This document shows positions 10,556-18,621 of a stretch of 64,000 nucleotides of DNA, piece after piece. The position numbers were made by a program, and so were the translations under genes. Position 1 is the stretch's first letter, and each line of letters opens with the position of its first letter. Source of the stretch: an uncultured Oxalobacteraceae bacterium (GTDB lineage: Bacteria > Pseudomonadota > Gammaproteobacteria > Burkholderiales > Burkholderiaceae); the NCBI GenBank assembly GCA_946480015.1, contig CAMLIL010000009.1, positions 29,772 to 93,771 of the forward strand, read 5' to 3'. The notes beneath the pieces are model-generated. The model was not told the origin of the DNA and made no database searches. It saw only the letters and a program-made list of their open reading frames with translations.

Positions 10556-10853
10556 ATTGCCGCCCTCGCGAACGCGGGGGACGGCGTGAATTCAGGAGAG
10601 CGAACACCAGGTATCTCCTGGTGTCGCCTCGAGCCGGTTGCGCCGGCGTCCGCTGCTCACTGTCGGCGAGCGGACCGCTTCCAGAACAGGCGTTTCCTCA
10701 ACGATTGTCTGTTCATCGCGCCACGCTATCGGTGGTGGCTGCGCCAGACCCATGTTCCGTCTTTCGTGATTCCTCGGAACCACGGAAATCAGTATAGCTT
10801 AGTTTGCGAAGTTGTGTAGACGAGTTAGTGTGCTGCGATATTTACGCAACACA
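10556..10853. other. Gene-free interval
   Basis: About 300 nt without a convincing gene. It holds the REP-like element at 10561-10586 and a perfect 8-bp hairpin ACACCAGG-TATCT-CCTGGTGT at 10604-10624. A 53-codon minus-strand frame starting near 10750 has no recognisable similarity and a poor ribosome site, so it is not called. Confidence 0.5.
10561..10586. repeat. REP-like palindromic element, copy 2
   Basis: CGCCC...TCGCGAACGCGG...GGGACGGCG shares the TCGCGAACGCGG core with the copy at 3084-3109. It lies just after the terminator of the fliT-like gene. Confidence 0.55.
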
Positions 10854-11768
10854 CTATTGCTCCGCGCTCGGTTCGGCCGCCGCCACGTCGGCCGGCTTGC
10901 GCTTGAAGCGGCTTGTCAGCCTGCTCAGCAATCCGGACGAAGGCGCCTGCCCGGCCTTGGCTTTGCGGCGCTTGAGCAGCACGAACACGGCGCCGCCGAC
11001 GACCAGCAGGAAAGCGATGCCGCCGCCCACCAGCAGCCACGGGAACGGCGCCTTCTCCTTCTTGGGTTTCCTGGGTGGCGGCGGCGGCGTTGGATGCACG
11101 GCCGGCGCCGGCGCTTCGTGCGCGACCGGCTCCACCCTGCCCTCGATCGACGCCTGCAGCTGCTTGACCTTTTCTTCCAGCTCGACGATCCGCGCCGACA
11201 GCAAGCCGTTCTTGTAGTCGAGCGCCGCGCAGGTGCGCAGCTGCTCGGCATTGACCTGCGGACAGGCCGCCGGCGCAGCCGCGCGCGCGCGCGGCGGAGG
11301 CGGCTCCGGAACCACGGCCGCCGCCGGCGGGGCGACCGCGACCGGGGCCGGGGGCGGGGGCGGCGCCGGGTCCGGGCTCAGCCACAATGTCACCTGGCGC
11401 AGATGGCGCTTCACGCCATCGTTCAATTCGAGGAACAGGTGCACATGCTCGGCCTCGGCCGGCTTGATCGAGGTGATGTGCAGGAACTGGCGCTGGTCGC
11501 GCCGCATCACCGACATCGTCACGCTGGACAGCACGGGTGGCACGGCAATGTTGGCGCCGCGATAAACATTTGGATTGGCCAGCCGTACCTGCACCGGTAC
11601 GGCCGGGTCGGCCATGCCGGTCAGTTCGATGTCGGCCACCAGCGGCTGGCCGATGAAGGAGCGCACCGCCACCTCGCCCAGCTCGGCAGCTTGGGCAAGA
11701 GCGAGCCAGCAGCCCAGGATCAGGCCACTGCCGAGGTGGAAAAAGCGGGCGGAGCGAAACTCTGGCAT
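10854..11768 (-). CDS. FimV/HubP N-terminal-like exported membrane protein
   Basis: A 304-residue protein with a signal peptide ending near AQAAE (residue 29). The mature start [20 protein letters not shown] is the hallmark of the FimV/HubP periplasmic domain. Then come a Pro/Ala-rich linker (135-170), a short coiled coil (about 183-210), a second Pro-rich stretch, and one membrane helix (about 244-265) with a basic cytosolic tail. FimV proteins organise the pole and type IV pili or type II secretion. This one is far shorter than full FimV and lacks the long acidic TPR-bearing cytosolic part, so it is a reduced FimV-like protein. Confidence 0.75.
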   Translation of the reverse strand: MPEFRSARFFHLGSGLILGCWLALAQAAELGEVAVRSFIGQPLVADIELTGMADPAVPVQVRLANPNVYRGANIAVPPVLSSVTMSVMRRDQRQFLHITSIKPAEAEHVHLFLELNDGVKRHLRQVTLWLSPDPAPPPPPAPVAVAPPAAAVVPEPPPPRARAAAPAACPQVNAEQLRTCAALDYKNGLLSARIVELEEKVKQLQASIEGRVEPVAHEAPAPAVHPTPPPPPRKPKKEKAPFPWLLVGGGIAFLLVVGGAVFVLLKRRKAKAGQAPSSGLLSRLTSRFKRKPADVAAAEPSAEQ

Positions 11769-11885
11769 AGTCGATTGAGTGTATCAGCAATGGCTACGGC
11801 GATGCGAACTTGTAGCCCTGCTGTAATTAACGCGCGTTGGAGTAAACTCTTTAATCCCGCTCTCATCCCATATAGGTTTCTTCCC

Positions 11886-13277
11886 ATGGAAAATCGTATC
11901 GAGAAGGACAGTTTCGGCCCCATCAACGTGCCGGCCGCGCATCTCTGGGGTGCCCAGACTCAGCGCTCCCTGGAATTTTTCGCCATCTCCAGCGAGCGCA
12001 TGGCGCCGGAACTGGTGGCGGCGCTGGCCCAGGTCAAGCGCGCGGCGACGGCCGTCAACAAGTCGCTCGGCCTGCTGCCGGCGGACAAGGCGCAAGCCAT
12101 CATCCAGGCCGCCGACGAAGTGCTGGAGGGCCGCCATCCCGACGAATTTCCCCTGGCCGTGTGGCAGACCGGGTCCGGCACGCAAAGCAATATGAACATG
12201 AACGAAGTGCTGGCCAACCGCGCTTCGGAACTGCTGGGCGGGCCGCGCGGCGAAGGCCGCCTGCTGCACCCTAACGACCACGTCAACATGGGCCAGTCGT
12301 CCAACGATATCTTCCCCACCGCGATGCACGTGGCGGCCAGCCAGGCGCTGCTGCAGAAAGTGCTGCCCGCGCTGGCGCGCCTGCGCGGCACCCTTGAGAT
12401 CAAGGCGCGCGAATTTGCCGACATCGTCAAGATCGGCCGCACCCACCTGCAGGACGCCACTCCGCTGACATTGGGGCAAGAATTTTCCGGCTATGTGGCA
12501 CAGCTGGAACACTCGGAACATGCCCTCAAGCAGGCCGCCCCCGCCCTGCTGCTGCTGGCCGCCGGCGGCACCGCGGTGGGCACCGGGCTCAATACCCACC
12601 CGGATTTCGCGCCGCGCATGGCCGCCGAACTGGGTTCGCGCATCGGCCTCTCCTTCAAAAGCGCACCGAATAAATTTGCCGCCCTGGCCGGGCACGATGC
12701 CCTGGTCAGCGCGCACGGCGCCATGAAAACCCTGGCCACGGCCTTGAACAAGATCGCCAACGACGTGCGCTGGATGGCCTCCGGACCGCGTTCCGGCCTG
12801 GGCGAAATCACCATCCCCGAGAACGAGCCGGGCAGCTCGATCATGCCGGGCAAGGTCAACCCGACCCAGTGCGAAGCGCTGACCATGCTGTGCTGCCAGG
12901 TGATGGGCAACGATGTCGCCATCAGCCTGGGCGGCGCGTCCGGCAACTTCGAGCTGAATGTCTTCAAGCCCATGATCGTGCATAACTTCTTGCAAAGCGC
13001 GCGCCTGCTGGCCGACGGCATGCAGTCGTTTAACGAGCACTGCGTCAAGGGAATCGAACCGAACCGCGCCCGCATCGGCGAGCTGATGGAGCGCTCGCTG
13101 ATGCTGGTGACAGCGCTGGCGCCGCATATCGGCTATGATCGCGCTGCCCAGATTGCCAAGAAAGCACAACACGAGGGATTAAGCTTGAAACAGGCGGCGC
13201 TGCAACTGGGCTATGTGGACGAACAGCAGCTCGATGCCTGGATCGTTCCGCTGGCCATGACCCGTCCCGGTCTGTGA
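11886..13277 (+). CDS. fumC: Class II fumarate hydratase
   Basis: A 463-residue enzyme of normal family length that interconverts fumarate and malate in the TCA cycle. It carries the fumarase/aspartase signature [15 protein letters not shown] near residue 318, plus [14 protein letters not shown] near residue 98 and [10 protein letters not shown] near residue 186. Class II enzymes are iron-independent and homotetrameric. The start [11 protein letters not shown] matches the family; the longer open frame upstream is antisense to the FimV-like gene. It is divergent from that gene. Confidence 0.97.
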   Translation: MENRIEKDSFGPINVPAAHLWGAQTQRSLEFFAISSERMAPELVAALAQVKRAATAVNKSLGLLPADKAQAIIQAADEVLEGRHPDEFPLAVWQTGSGTQSNMNMNEVLANRASELLGGPRGEGRLLHPNDHVNMGQSSNDIFPTAMHVAASQALLQKVLPALARLRGTLEIKAREFADIVKIGRTHLQDATPLTLGQEFSGYVAQLEHSEHALKQAAPALLLLAAGGTAVGTGLNTHPDFAPRMAAELGSRIGLSFKSAPNKFAALAGHDALVSAHGAMKTLATALNKIANDVRWMASGPRSGLGEITIPENEPGSSIMPGKVNPTQCEALTMLCCQVMGNDVAISLGGASGNFELNVFKPMIVHNFLQSARLLADGMQSFNEHCVKGIEPNRARIGELMERSLMLVTALAPHIGYDRAAQIAKKAQHEGLSLKQAALQLGYVDEQQLDAWIVPLAMTRPGL

Positions 13278-13305
13278 CTCACCCACTCTTATCGAAAGGT
13301 CGACC

Positions 13306-13692
13306 ATGTCTGGCTTTAGCATCAATATCGAACAAAAAACTTTGGAGGGTAACAACTTCCGCGAAGTGCTGTACACCACGGCGCGCAGCCAGCTGGTCAT
13401 CATGACCCTGCAGGCGGGCGAGGAAATCGGCATGGAGCATCACACCGGCCACGACCAGTTCATTCGTGTCGAGGAAGGTGAAGGCGTGGCCATTCTCGAT
13501 GGCGAGGAGCATCCGCTGGTCGATGGCACCGCAGTGGTGATTCCGGCCGGGACCGAGCACAACGTGATCAATACATCACAGACCGCGCCGCTGCGCCTGT
13601 ACACCCTGTACACGCCGCCCGAGCATCCGGACGGCATCGTGCACCGGACCAAGTCCGAGGCCGACGCGTACGAACAGCAGCACGGGCACTAA
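13306..13692 (+). CDS. Small cupin-domain protein
   Basis: A 128-residue single-domain cupin. Motif 1 is GMEHHTGHDQFIRVEEGEG (two His and a Glu as possible metal ligands) and motif 2 is VIPAGTEHNVINTS with the last His ligand. It starts 28 nt after fumC in the same direction, so it may be co-transcribed. Function unknown; such proteins range from isomerases to small-molecule binders. Its stop overlaps the convergent gene by a few nt. Confidence 0.85.
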   Translation: MSGFSINIEQKTLEGNNFREVLYTTARSQLVIMTLQAGEEIGMEHHTGHDQFIRVEEGEGVAILDGEEHPLVDGTAVVIPAGTEHNVINTSQTAPLRLYTLYTPPEHPDGIVHRTKSEADAYEQQHGH

Positions 13693-14387
13693 AAGTCGAT
13701 GCCGTAGCGCGCGCCCAGGGTTATGCCGCGCTGCACGCCCGGGGTGCCGTCGACGCTGGCGATGCCGGCGCTTTTGGTGGGTGCAATCAGGGCCAGGCCG
13801 GCGCTGTCGCCCTTGACGAGTAATTTACGTGCCGACAGGCCGACGCTGAATGCGGCGGCCATCGAGGGCGTCGCCTCGGACAGCAAGGCGGCGTTGCGCA
13901 CGCCGGTAGTGCGGCCAAACGAGGCCATGCCGACCAGCGCCACCGACGGCGTCAGCGCATAGCCGACCGATACGGAAGTGAACGCGGTGCGCGTGGCCTG
14001 GCTCCAGGGGGCGCCCTCGGCCTGCTGGCGAGCCAGCAGCGCCTTGGCCTGGCGAATCGCGCCCACCTTTACATTGGCATAACCCCATTCCAGCTTTTGA
14101 TCGAATTCGATGCCGGCCAGCGAACGGCCCGGCGCCGACGCGCCCAGCGGCAACAGATCGCTGAGCGCGGCGCGGCCAGACAACAATCCCAGCCGCAGAC
14201 GGCGGCCCTCGGACATGGTCAAGGTCAGGCCGACATTGCGCTCGCGCTGCAAGGCCGTTGGCAACACCACCACAGTGGCGCGCGCGTCGCGCAGCTCAGG
14301 CAGCGGCGCGCCGTTCGCGAAGAGCGGCGCGGCCGAGGCGGCGTGCAGTGCGGGACCGAGGCTTGCCGCCAATAGGAATTTGTTCAT
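13689..14387 (-). CDS. Hypothetical exported protein, possible outer-membrane barrel
   Basis: A 232-residue protein with a signal peptide (MNKFLLAASLGPALHAASA). The rest alternates polar and hydrophobic residues with many Gly/Ala and ends in aromatic Phe (GARYGIDF), as outer-membrane beta-barrels often do. Segments such as TSVSVGYALTPSVALVGMAS look like barrel strands. No family was recognised. It is convergent with the cupin gene. Confidence 0.6.
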   Translation of the reverse strand: MNKFLLAASLGPALHAASAAPLFANGAPLPELRDARATVVVLPTALQRERNVGLTLTMSEGRRLRLGLLSGRAALSDLLPLGASAPGRSLAGIEFDQKLEWGYANVKVGAIRQAKALLARQQAEGAPWSQATRTAFTSVSVGYALTPSVALVGMASFGRTTGVRNAALLSEATPSMAAAFSVGLSARKLLVKGDSAGLALIAPTKSAGIASVDGTPGVQRGITLGARYGIDF

Positions 14388-14560
14388 GATTGAAACGCTC
14401 CATTGCTGACCTTCAGCTTAGCACCGCTATTCCGTTCGGCAACAACTATTTCTGCGCCTGAACACGATTTCAGACACAATTACGACAGCCGACGTGACAC
14501 TCCTGTAAACTCCGGCACGTAGGCGCACCTGGGTGGAACAGCACAATAGACGAGGATGAA

Positions 14561-14794
14561 ATGCAAAAAATGAATTTTGAACTGGCCGGCGAGTTCGTCG
14601 AGCTCAATCAGCTGCTCAAGCTGGTCGGCGTATGCGACAGCGGCGGTGCCGGCAAGGCCATCGTGGCCAGCGGCGAGGTGGCCGTGGACGGCAACCGCGA
14701 ACTGCGCAAGACCGCCAAGATCCGCGCCGGCCAGATCGTCACCCTGGGCGACGTGCGCATCCATGTGGTGGGCGGGCCGACCGATGGCGCCTGA
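14561..14794 (+). CDS. S4-domain RNA-binding protein (YbcJ-like)
   Basis: A 77-residue protein consisting of one S4 fold: LVGVCDSGGAGKAIVASGEVAVDG, here with the pattern GGxAKxxIxxGxVxVNG in variant form, then RAGQIVTLGD. E. coli YbcJ has the same size and build. S4 domains bind structured RNA; the target here is unknown. Two close start codons exist (ATGCAAAAAATG). Confidence 0.85.
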   Translation: MQKMNFELAGEFVELNQLLKLVGVCDSGGAGKAIVASGEVAVDGNRELRKTAKIRAGQIVTLGDVRIHVVGGPTDGA

Positions 14795-14864
14795 AGCACG
14801 GCAATCGCAAATTGTTCTTGCGTTACGGAAATATTAGTTTATTCTGGGAAGATAGCACCAGGGG

Positions 14865-14883
14865 GTGTACGCAGCGCGTACAC
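14865..14883. promoter_or_regulatory. Palindrome GTGTACGC-AGC-GCGTACAC (candidate operator or hairpin)
   Basis: A perfect 8-bp inverted repeat with a 3-nt centre lies about 70 nt upstream of the DUF883-like gene. It has no T-tract on either strand. A regulator site is possible but no bound protein can be named. Confidence 0.4.
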
Positions 14884-14951
14884 AACAGGAAAACACGATC
14901 TTTTGCTTGTCTATATCATAACGATATCGAAACCGGTTGAGGGTAGCCGCA

Positions 14952-15236
14952 ATGAGTAACCCCGAAGAACAATCCCTCATGCAAGAACGATTGATCGGCG
15001 ATCTGCGCATGGTCATCGAAAATGCCGAAGAGCTGCTGAAGAACACCGACCAGTACGCGGGCGGTGTTTATCACGGCGCGCGCAGCCGGCTCGCAAAGGC
15101 GCTGCAGGTGGCCACCGACGAACTGGCGCGCATCGAAGATATTCAACTCACCCGCATGATGAAGGCGACCGCCGCGGCCAATCTGCTGCACGAGGACGCC
15201 ACGGGCGAAGCGCGCCTGATGCGCGCCTTCCGCTAG
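14952..15236 (+). CDS. DUF883/ElaB-like protein lacking the membrane anchor
   Basis: A 94-residue helical protein. LIGDLRMVIENAEELLKNT near residues 14-32 is the DUF883 (ElaB/YqjD) start, proteins that bind ribosomes at the inner membrane in stationary phase. The usual C-terminal membrane helix with its GxxxG pattern is absent; instead the protein ends in a hydrophilic tail. It would therefore be soluble. The ATG at 14952 is preferred over an in-frame TTG at 14937. Confidence 0.65.
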   Translation: MSNPEEQSLMQERLIGDLRMVIENAEELLKNTDQYAGGVYHGARSRLAKALQVATDELARIEDIQLTRMMKATAAANLLHEDATGEARLMRAFR

Positions 15237-15240
15237 GACG

Positions 15241-16848
15241 CTAGCTCAGCGGCACCAGCACGCGGCAGTCCAGCCACAGCGCCAGATTGGCCGCCAGGTC
15301 GAACCCCGGGGCTACGGCAAACGCCAGATCGAGCGCGTCGCCCATGCGCACGCCCTCGCCCAGCGCCCTGAGCGCCGCCTCAGCCGCCCGGTCAAGGCAA
15401 TACAAGCGCACATCGAACTGCGGGCGCGCGATCAGCGCGCGCGACGGCGCCTGCATCGACTGCGGGAACGGCGCCGTATCGCCGTCGGTTCGATGCGCCA
15501 GCCACAAAGGCACCACCGCCCATTCCGACGCGAACAGCGAGCAGGCCGGGTGCACCGTGAAGCGCGCACTCTCGAACGTCTCGGGGGTGAGCGCCGCCGC
15601 CTCGACCGTTGCGGCGTCGGCGGCGTAATAGGCGCGGTGCAGCAGCCACTCCAGGCGCGCCATGTCCGGCAAATAAGGCAGCTCGGCCACATGGGGAAAA
15701 TCGGCCAGGAAGGCGGCGAAGTGTGCCCCGAAATGGTTCAGGTCGGGCGAATCGGATGGATGCGCCATGCCGTAGGCCCGGCTCAAGGCCCTGAAAAATT
15801 CGCCGCCCACCAGCTGGCGCACCACCGGATAGGCGTTCGACAGCGTCTTGTCCCAGGTGACGGTCAGATTGCCGCGGTACAGGCCGACCCGTTCGGGCAG
15901 ATGTTCACCCTTGAAGTCCGGCACATCGCGCGCGGGGTCGAACAGCGCCGCGGCAAAGGCCTGCTGGCGCTGCGCCAGATCGCCACCGCTGCCCAACGGG
16001 GGCCGTGCCTGTGGACCCGGCGCGGGGACGGGTGCGGCGCTGTTCGCGGCCAGCCGGTCCGCCTTGCGGGCCTCCTCCAGCAGCACTTCCAGCGGCGGCA
16101 GCGCGGTATCCCACTCGATCAGGGCCGGCACGCGGCCGAAGCGTGCCAGCGCGGCCCGGTACAGCTCCCACACCGGCTCGGCGACCGTGGCGCCGTGATG
16201 GTCGATCACCGCGTGCTCGGTCACCAGGTGCCCGGCCAGGTGGATCTCGCCCACCGATCCTGGTGCGATGGCGGCGATGGCGGCCAGTGCATCTTCGCCA
16301 TGGTTGCACTGGTTGACGTACAGGTTGTTCACGTCCAGCAGCAGCGTACAGCCGGTGCGCGCGGCCAGCGCGGCGAGGAACTCGGCCTCGCTCATGGCAT
16401 CGTCGCGGTAACGCAGATAGGTGGAGACGTTCTCGATCAGGATGGGGCGGCGCAGCGCTTCCTGCACCTGGTCGACGCGCTCGCACAGCAGCGCCAGCGC
16501 CTCCGGGCTCAAAGGCAGCGGCAGCAGGTCATTGAGCTGGCGGTCCGCCACGGCGCTCCAGCACAGGTGCTCGGACACCAGGAAAGGTTCGAGTTCGTCG
16601 ACCAGCGCACGCACGCGCGCCAGGTGGGCAGGCGAAAATCCGTGCGCCGAACCCAGGCCGAGGCCAACACCGTGCAGGCTGAAGGCATAGTCCTGGCGCA
16701 GGGTGCGCAGCACATGCCAATCCCAGCCCGCGCGCTCGATCACATTCTCGGTATGGACTTCCAGCCAGCCGATGCGCGGACGCGTGTCGAGGAACTGGCG
16801 GTAATGCGGGGCGCGCAGGCCGATGCCTGCGCCGTGAACCGTCGACAC
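15241..16848 (-). CDS. Bufferin maturase: fused MNIO (DUF692, BufB) and DUF2063 (BufC)
   Basis: A 535-residue two-domain protein. Residues 1-265 are a DUF692/MNIO (multinuclear non-heme iron oxidase) TIM barrel: [19 protein letters not shown] (His59), SEH (93-94), [13 protein letters not shown] (138-150), [16 protein letters not shown] (169-184), GEIHLAGH (200-207) and IEWD (244-247) give the metal-ligand set. After an Ala/Pro linker (270-290), residues 290-420 are DUF2063 ([20 protein letters not shown]), the RiPP-recognition partner. Known bufferin systems use BufB plus BufC to modify Cys residues of a BufA peptide; usually the two are separate genes. The GTG start lies 4 nt after the bufferin precursor stop. 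The fusion is the unusual feature. Confidence 0.88.
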   Translation of the reverse strand: MSTVHGAGIGLRAPHYRQFLDTRPRIGWLEVHTENVIERAGWDWHVLRTLRQDYAFSLHGVGLGLGSAHGFSPAHLARVRALVDELEPFLVSEHLCWSAVADRQLNDLLPLPLSPEALALLCERVDQVQEALRRPILIENVSTYLRYRDDAMSEAEFLAALAARTGCTLLLDVNNLYVNQCNHGEDALAAIAAIAPGSVGEIHLAGHLVTEHAVIDHHGATVAEPVWELYRAALARFGRVPALIEWDTALPPLEVLLEEARKADRLAANSAAPVPAPGPQARPPLGSGGDLAQRQQAFAAALFDPARDVPDFKGEHLPERVGLYRGNLTVTWDKTLSNAYPVVRQLVGGEFFRALSRAYGMAHPSDSPDLNHFGAHFAAFLADFPHVAELPYLPDMARLEWLLHRAYYAADAATVEAAALTPETFESARFTVHPACSLFASEWAVVPLWLAHRTDGDTAPFPQSMQAPSRALIARPQFDVRLYCLDRAAEAALRALGEGVRMGDALDLAFAVAPGFDLAANLALWLDCRVLVPLS

Positions 16849-16852
16849 CTGC

Positions 16853-17104
16853 TTATTTTGCCGCCGTCAGCTTGCCGCCGGCTTTTTCGCACGTGCCCTT
16901 GGCGACAAATTTCCACTCCTTCGGATCCTTGTCGACGGTGGACTGACCCGAGCACGAATGCGCGGCGGTGCCGCAGTCGTTCTGGCCGGCCTTGGCGACG
17001 CCGTAGCACTTTTCCTTTTCGGGCTTGGCGGGGGCATCGGCTGCGCAGGCGGATGCGCACACGGTGGCGAGGGCTGCGGCGATGAGGGCGTGACGTTGAT
17101 TCAT
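16853..17104 (-). CDS. Bufferin precursor (BufA-type, DUF2282)
   Basis: An 83-residue exported peptide. Residues 1-22 form a Sec signal ([21 protein letters not shown]), the special leader type of bufferins. The mature part has four Cys at 33, 44, 51 and 72 in the order [22 protein letters not shown], as in DUF2282 copper-binding RiPPs. In that family MNIO enzymes oxidise core Cys to thiooxazoles, and the product binds copper in the periplasm. It directly precedes the fused maturase (4-nt gap), and GGAG lies upstream of its ATG. It follows the yjfB-like gene by 43 nt, so read-through from there is possible. Confidence 0.85.
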   Translation of the reverse strand: MNQRHALIAAALATVCASACAADAPAKPEKEKCYGVAKAGQNDCGTAAHSCSGQSTVDKDPKEWKFVAKGTCEKAGGKLTAAK

Positions 17105-17147
17105 TGGCTACTCCAGGCAAATTCGTGAGAATGCCATTGTAGACCGA

Positions 17148-17339
17148 TCAGGCGGTAGTGTTGATCCTGTTGCCTAGATGCGCCGGCAATTTTTGCGGGG
17201 CCGGAAGCGAGTCGATCAGCTGGGTCGCGGTCGCGCTCTCGATTTGCTGGGCGCGCTTGAGGATGGCGATGTCGACTTCCTGGAGCGTGCCGGTTTCGGT
17301 GATGGCGGTTGCCACTTTTGCGATGCCTGATACGTCCAT
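17148..17339 (-). CDS. YjfB-like putative motility protein
   Basis: A 63-residue protein, MDVSGIAKVATAITETG, then LQEVDIAILKRAQQIESATATQL and a short tail. This matches the small YjfB family annotated as putative motility proteins, whose genes are often under sigma-28/sigma-D. A sigma-28-like promoter lies 30 nt upstream (17370-17396). Molecular role unknown. Confidence 0.75.
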   Translation of the reverse strand: MDVSGIAKVATAITETGTLQEVDIAILKRAQQIESATATQLIDSLPAPQKLPAHLGNRINTTA

Positions 17340-17369
17340 GACAGTCTCCGTATTAACCCGTATCTTCCT

Positions 17370-17396
17370 TTTACGGACCGGTTCAAGGGAACTTTA
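17370..17396 (-). promoter_or_regulatory. Sigma-28-like promoter of the yjfB-like gene
   Basis: On the minus strand: TAAAGTTC, 11 nt, TCCGTAAA. Compared with TAAAGTTT-N11-GCCGATAA this is 7/8 and 5/8 with exact spacing. It overlaps the last codons of mobB. The gene it faces is a motility-family gene, which makes chance less likely. Confidence 0.6.
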
Positions 17397-17909
17397 GGCC
17401 GGCACGGCGAAATATTTGGCGACCAGCCATTCCAGCACCTGTTCGGGGGCGTTCAGGTCGAGCCAGGCGACGGCCGGCGGCACATCGGCGGGCCGCCCCA
17501 CATCCGACGCCACCGCCACGATGTGGCCATCGGTGGGATACAAGGCCATCTGGCCGAGCGCGGGCCGATGCACTTCGAGCTTGTCGACCGGCTCCCACTT
17601 GTACCCTTCCACCAGGGTCAGGTCGGCCGGCGCCATGCGCGCGAGGTGCGCGGACAGCGGCGGTTCGGCGGCGCCGCGCAGCTCGTGCATGATGGCGCTG
17701 CGGTAGGGAGAGGCGATCATCACTTCGGCCGCGCCGGCCATGCGCAGGCGCGCGCTGTCCTTGTGGGGCGGTTCAAGCAGGATGTCGTGGTGGCTGTGCT
17801 TGACGATGTTCACGCGCCGGCCGGCTGCGGCCAGGCGGGTCACCAGGTATTCAAGCAGGGTAGTCTTGCCGCTGCCGGACCAGCCCACGACCCCCAGTAT
17901 GTTCTGCAT
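17394..17909 (-). CDS. mobB: Molybdopterin-guanine dinucleotide biosynthesis adaptor MobB
   Basis: A 171-residue GTP-binding protein with the P-loop [14 protein letters not shown] at residues 9-22. Next come [21 protein letters not shown] and [19 protein letters not shown], all diagnostic of MobB. It assists MobA in attaching GMP to molybdopterin in the cytosol. The start [12 protein letters not shown] matches the family; an upstream in-frame ATG at 17951 would add 14 unlikely residues. It stands alone here, without mobA or moeA, 51 nt after gspB. Confidence 0.92.
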   Translation of the reverse strand: MQNILGVVGWSGSGKTTLLEYLVTRLAAAGRRVNIVKHSHHDILLEPPHKDSARLRMAGAAEVMIASPYRSAIMHELRGAAEPPLSAHLARMAPADLTLVEGYKWEPVDKLEVHRPALGQMALYPTDGHIVAVASDVGRPADVPPAVAWLDLNAPEQVLEWLVAKYFAVPA

Positions 17910-17960
17910 GTTCGCCCTTGACGCCAAATTGATAAGAGCGCCATTATACAAACGGCATGT

Positions 17961-18620
17961 TCAATAGGGCACGCGGTAGCGATAGCCGCGGTAATTCATC
18001 ACCGCCGCTTTCGGCAGCAGCTTTTCCAGCGTCAGGCCGGGCGCGACCTCCTCGCCCTCATGGCGCAGCACCTTGTCGATCAGGAGCAGCCGGTCAGCCG
18101 GATTGGACGAGTAGATGTAGCCGCCGATGTTCACCTGCGGCAGCTCGCGCGTGATCGCCTCCGGCAGGTCGCGCAGCGATGGATAGGTCGGCTCGGCCGG
18201 TGCCGTCTGCACCGGCCTGGGCGCGGGCACGGGCGCGGGCGCGGGCGCGGCCTCGGCCCTGCGCACCGGTTCAGGCGGCGCAGCCACGGGGGCCGGCGCG
18301 ACCGCGCGCGCGGGCGCCGGTGCCGGGGCGAACACGGTTGCCGGCGCCGGGACGATTGGCGCCGGTGCGACCGGTGCAGGTGCGATCGGCGCCGGCGCGG
18401 CAGCAAGCGGCGCCACGGCCGCCGGCCTGGCGCGCCAGCTGACGGCCGCGAACACGGCGGCGCCCAGCACCAGCACGGCCAGCGCCGCCCACAGGGCCAT
18501 GCTGCGCTCGCGTGCCGGCGCCGCCGCGGCCGGCCGGAGCGGCTGCTGGTCGAGCGTGGGCGCGTTGCCCAGCTGGCGTTCGGCCTGGGCCTTTTTCAAC
18601 GCTTCGAGAATATAGGACAT
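17961..18620 (-). CDS. gspB: General secretion pathway protein GspB
   Basis: A 219-residue inner-membrane protein. It starts MSYILEALKKAQAERQLG, the family's cytosolic signature, followed by one membrane helix (about 42-62) and a long Ala/Pro periplasmic linker. The C-terminal domain has LPQVNIGGYIYSSNPADRLL near residue 165 and ends NYRGYRYRVPY. GspA-GspB (ExeAB) use ATP and peptidoglycan binding to insert the type II secretin GspD. The gene starts 1 nt after the gspA stop. Confidence 0.92.
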   Translation of the reverse strand: MSYILEALKKAQAERQLGNAPTLDQQPLRPAAAAPARERSMALWAALAVLVLGAAVFAAVSWRARPAAVAPLAAAPAPIAPAPVAPAPIVPAPATVFAPAPAPARAVAPAPVAAPPEPVRRAEAAPAPAPVPAPRPVQTAPAEPTYPSLRDLPEAITRELPQVNIGGYIYSSNPADRLLLIDKVLRHEGEEVAPGLTLEKLLPKAAVMNYRGYRYRVPY

Positions 18621-18621
18621 A

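Noticed and set aside
10592..10783. 63-codon minus-strand frame in the gene-free interval after the fliT-like gene
   Set aside because: No family, weak ribosome site, and it overlaps a hairpin.
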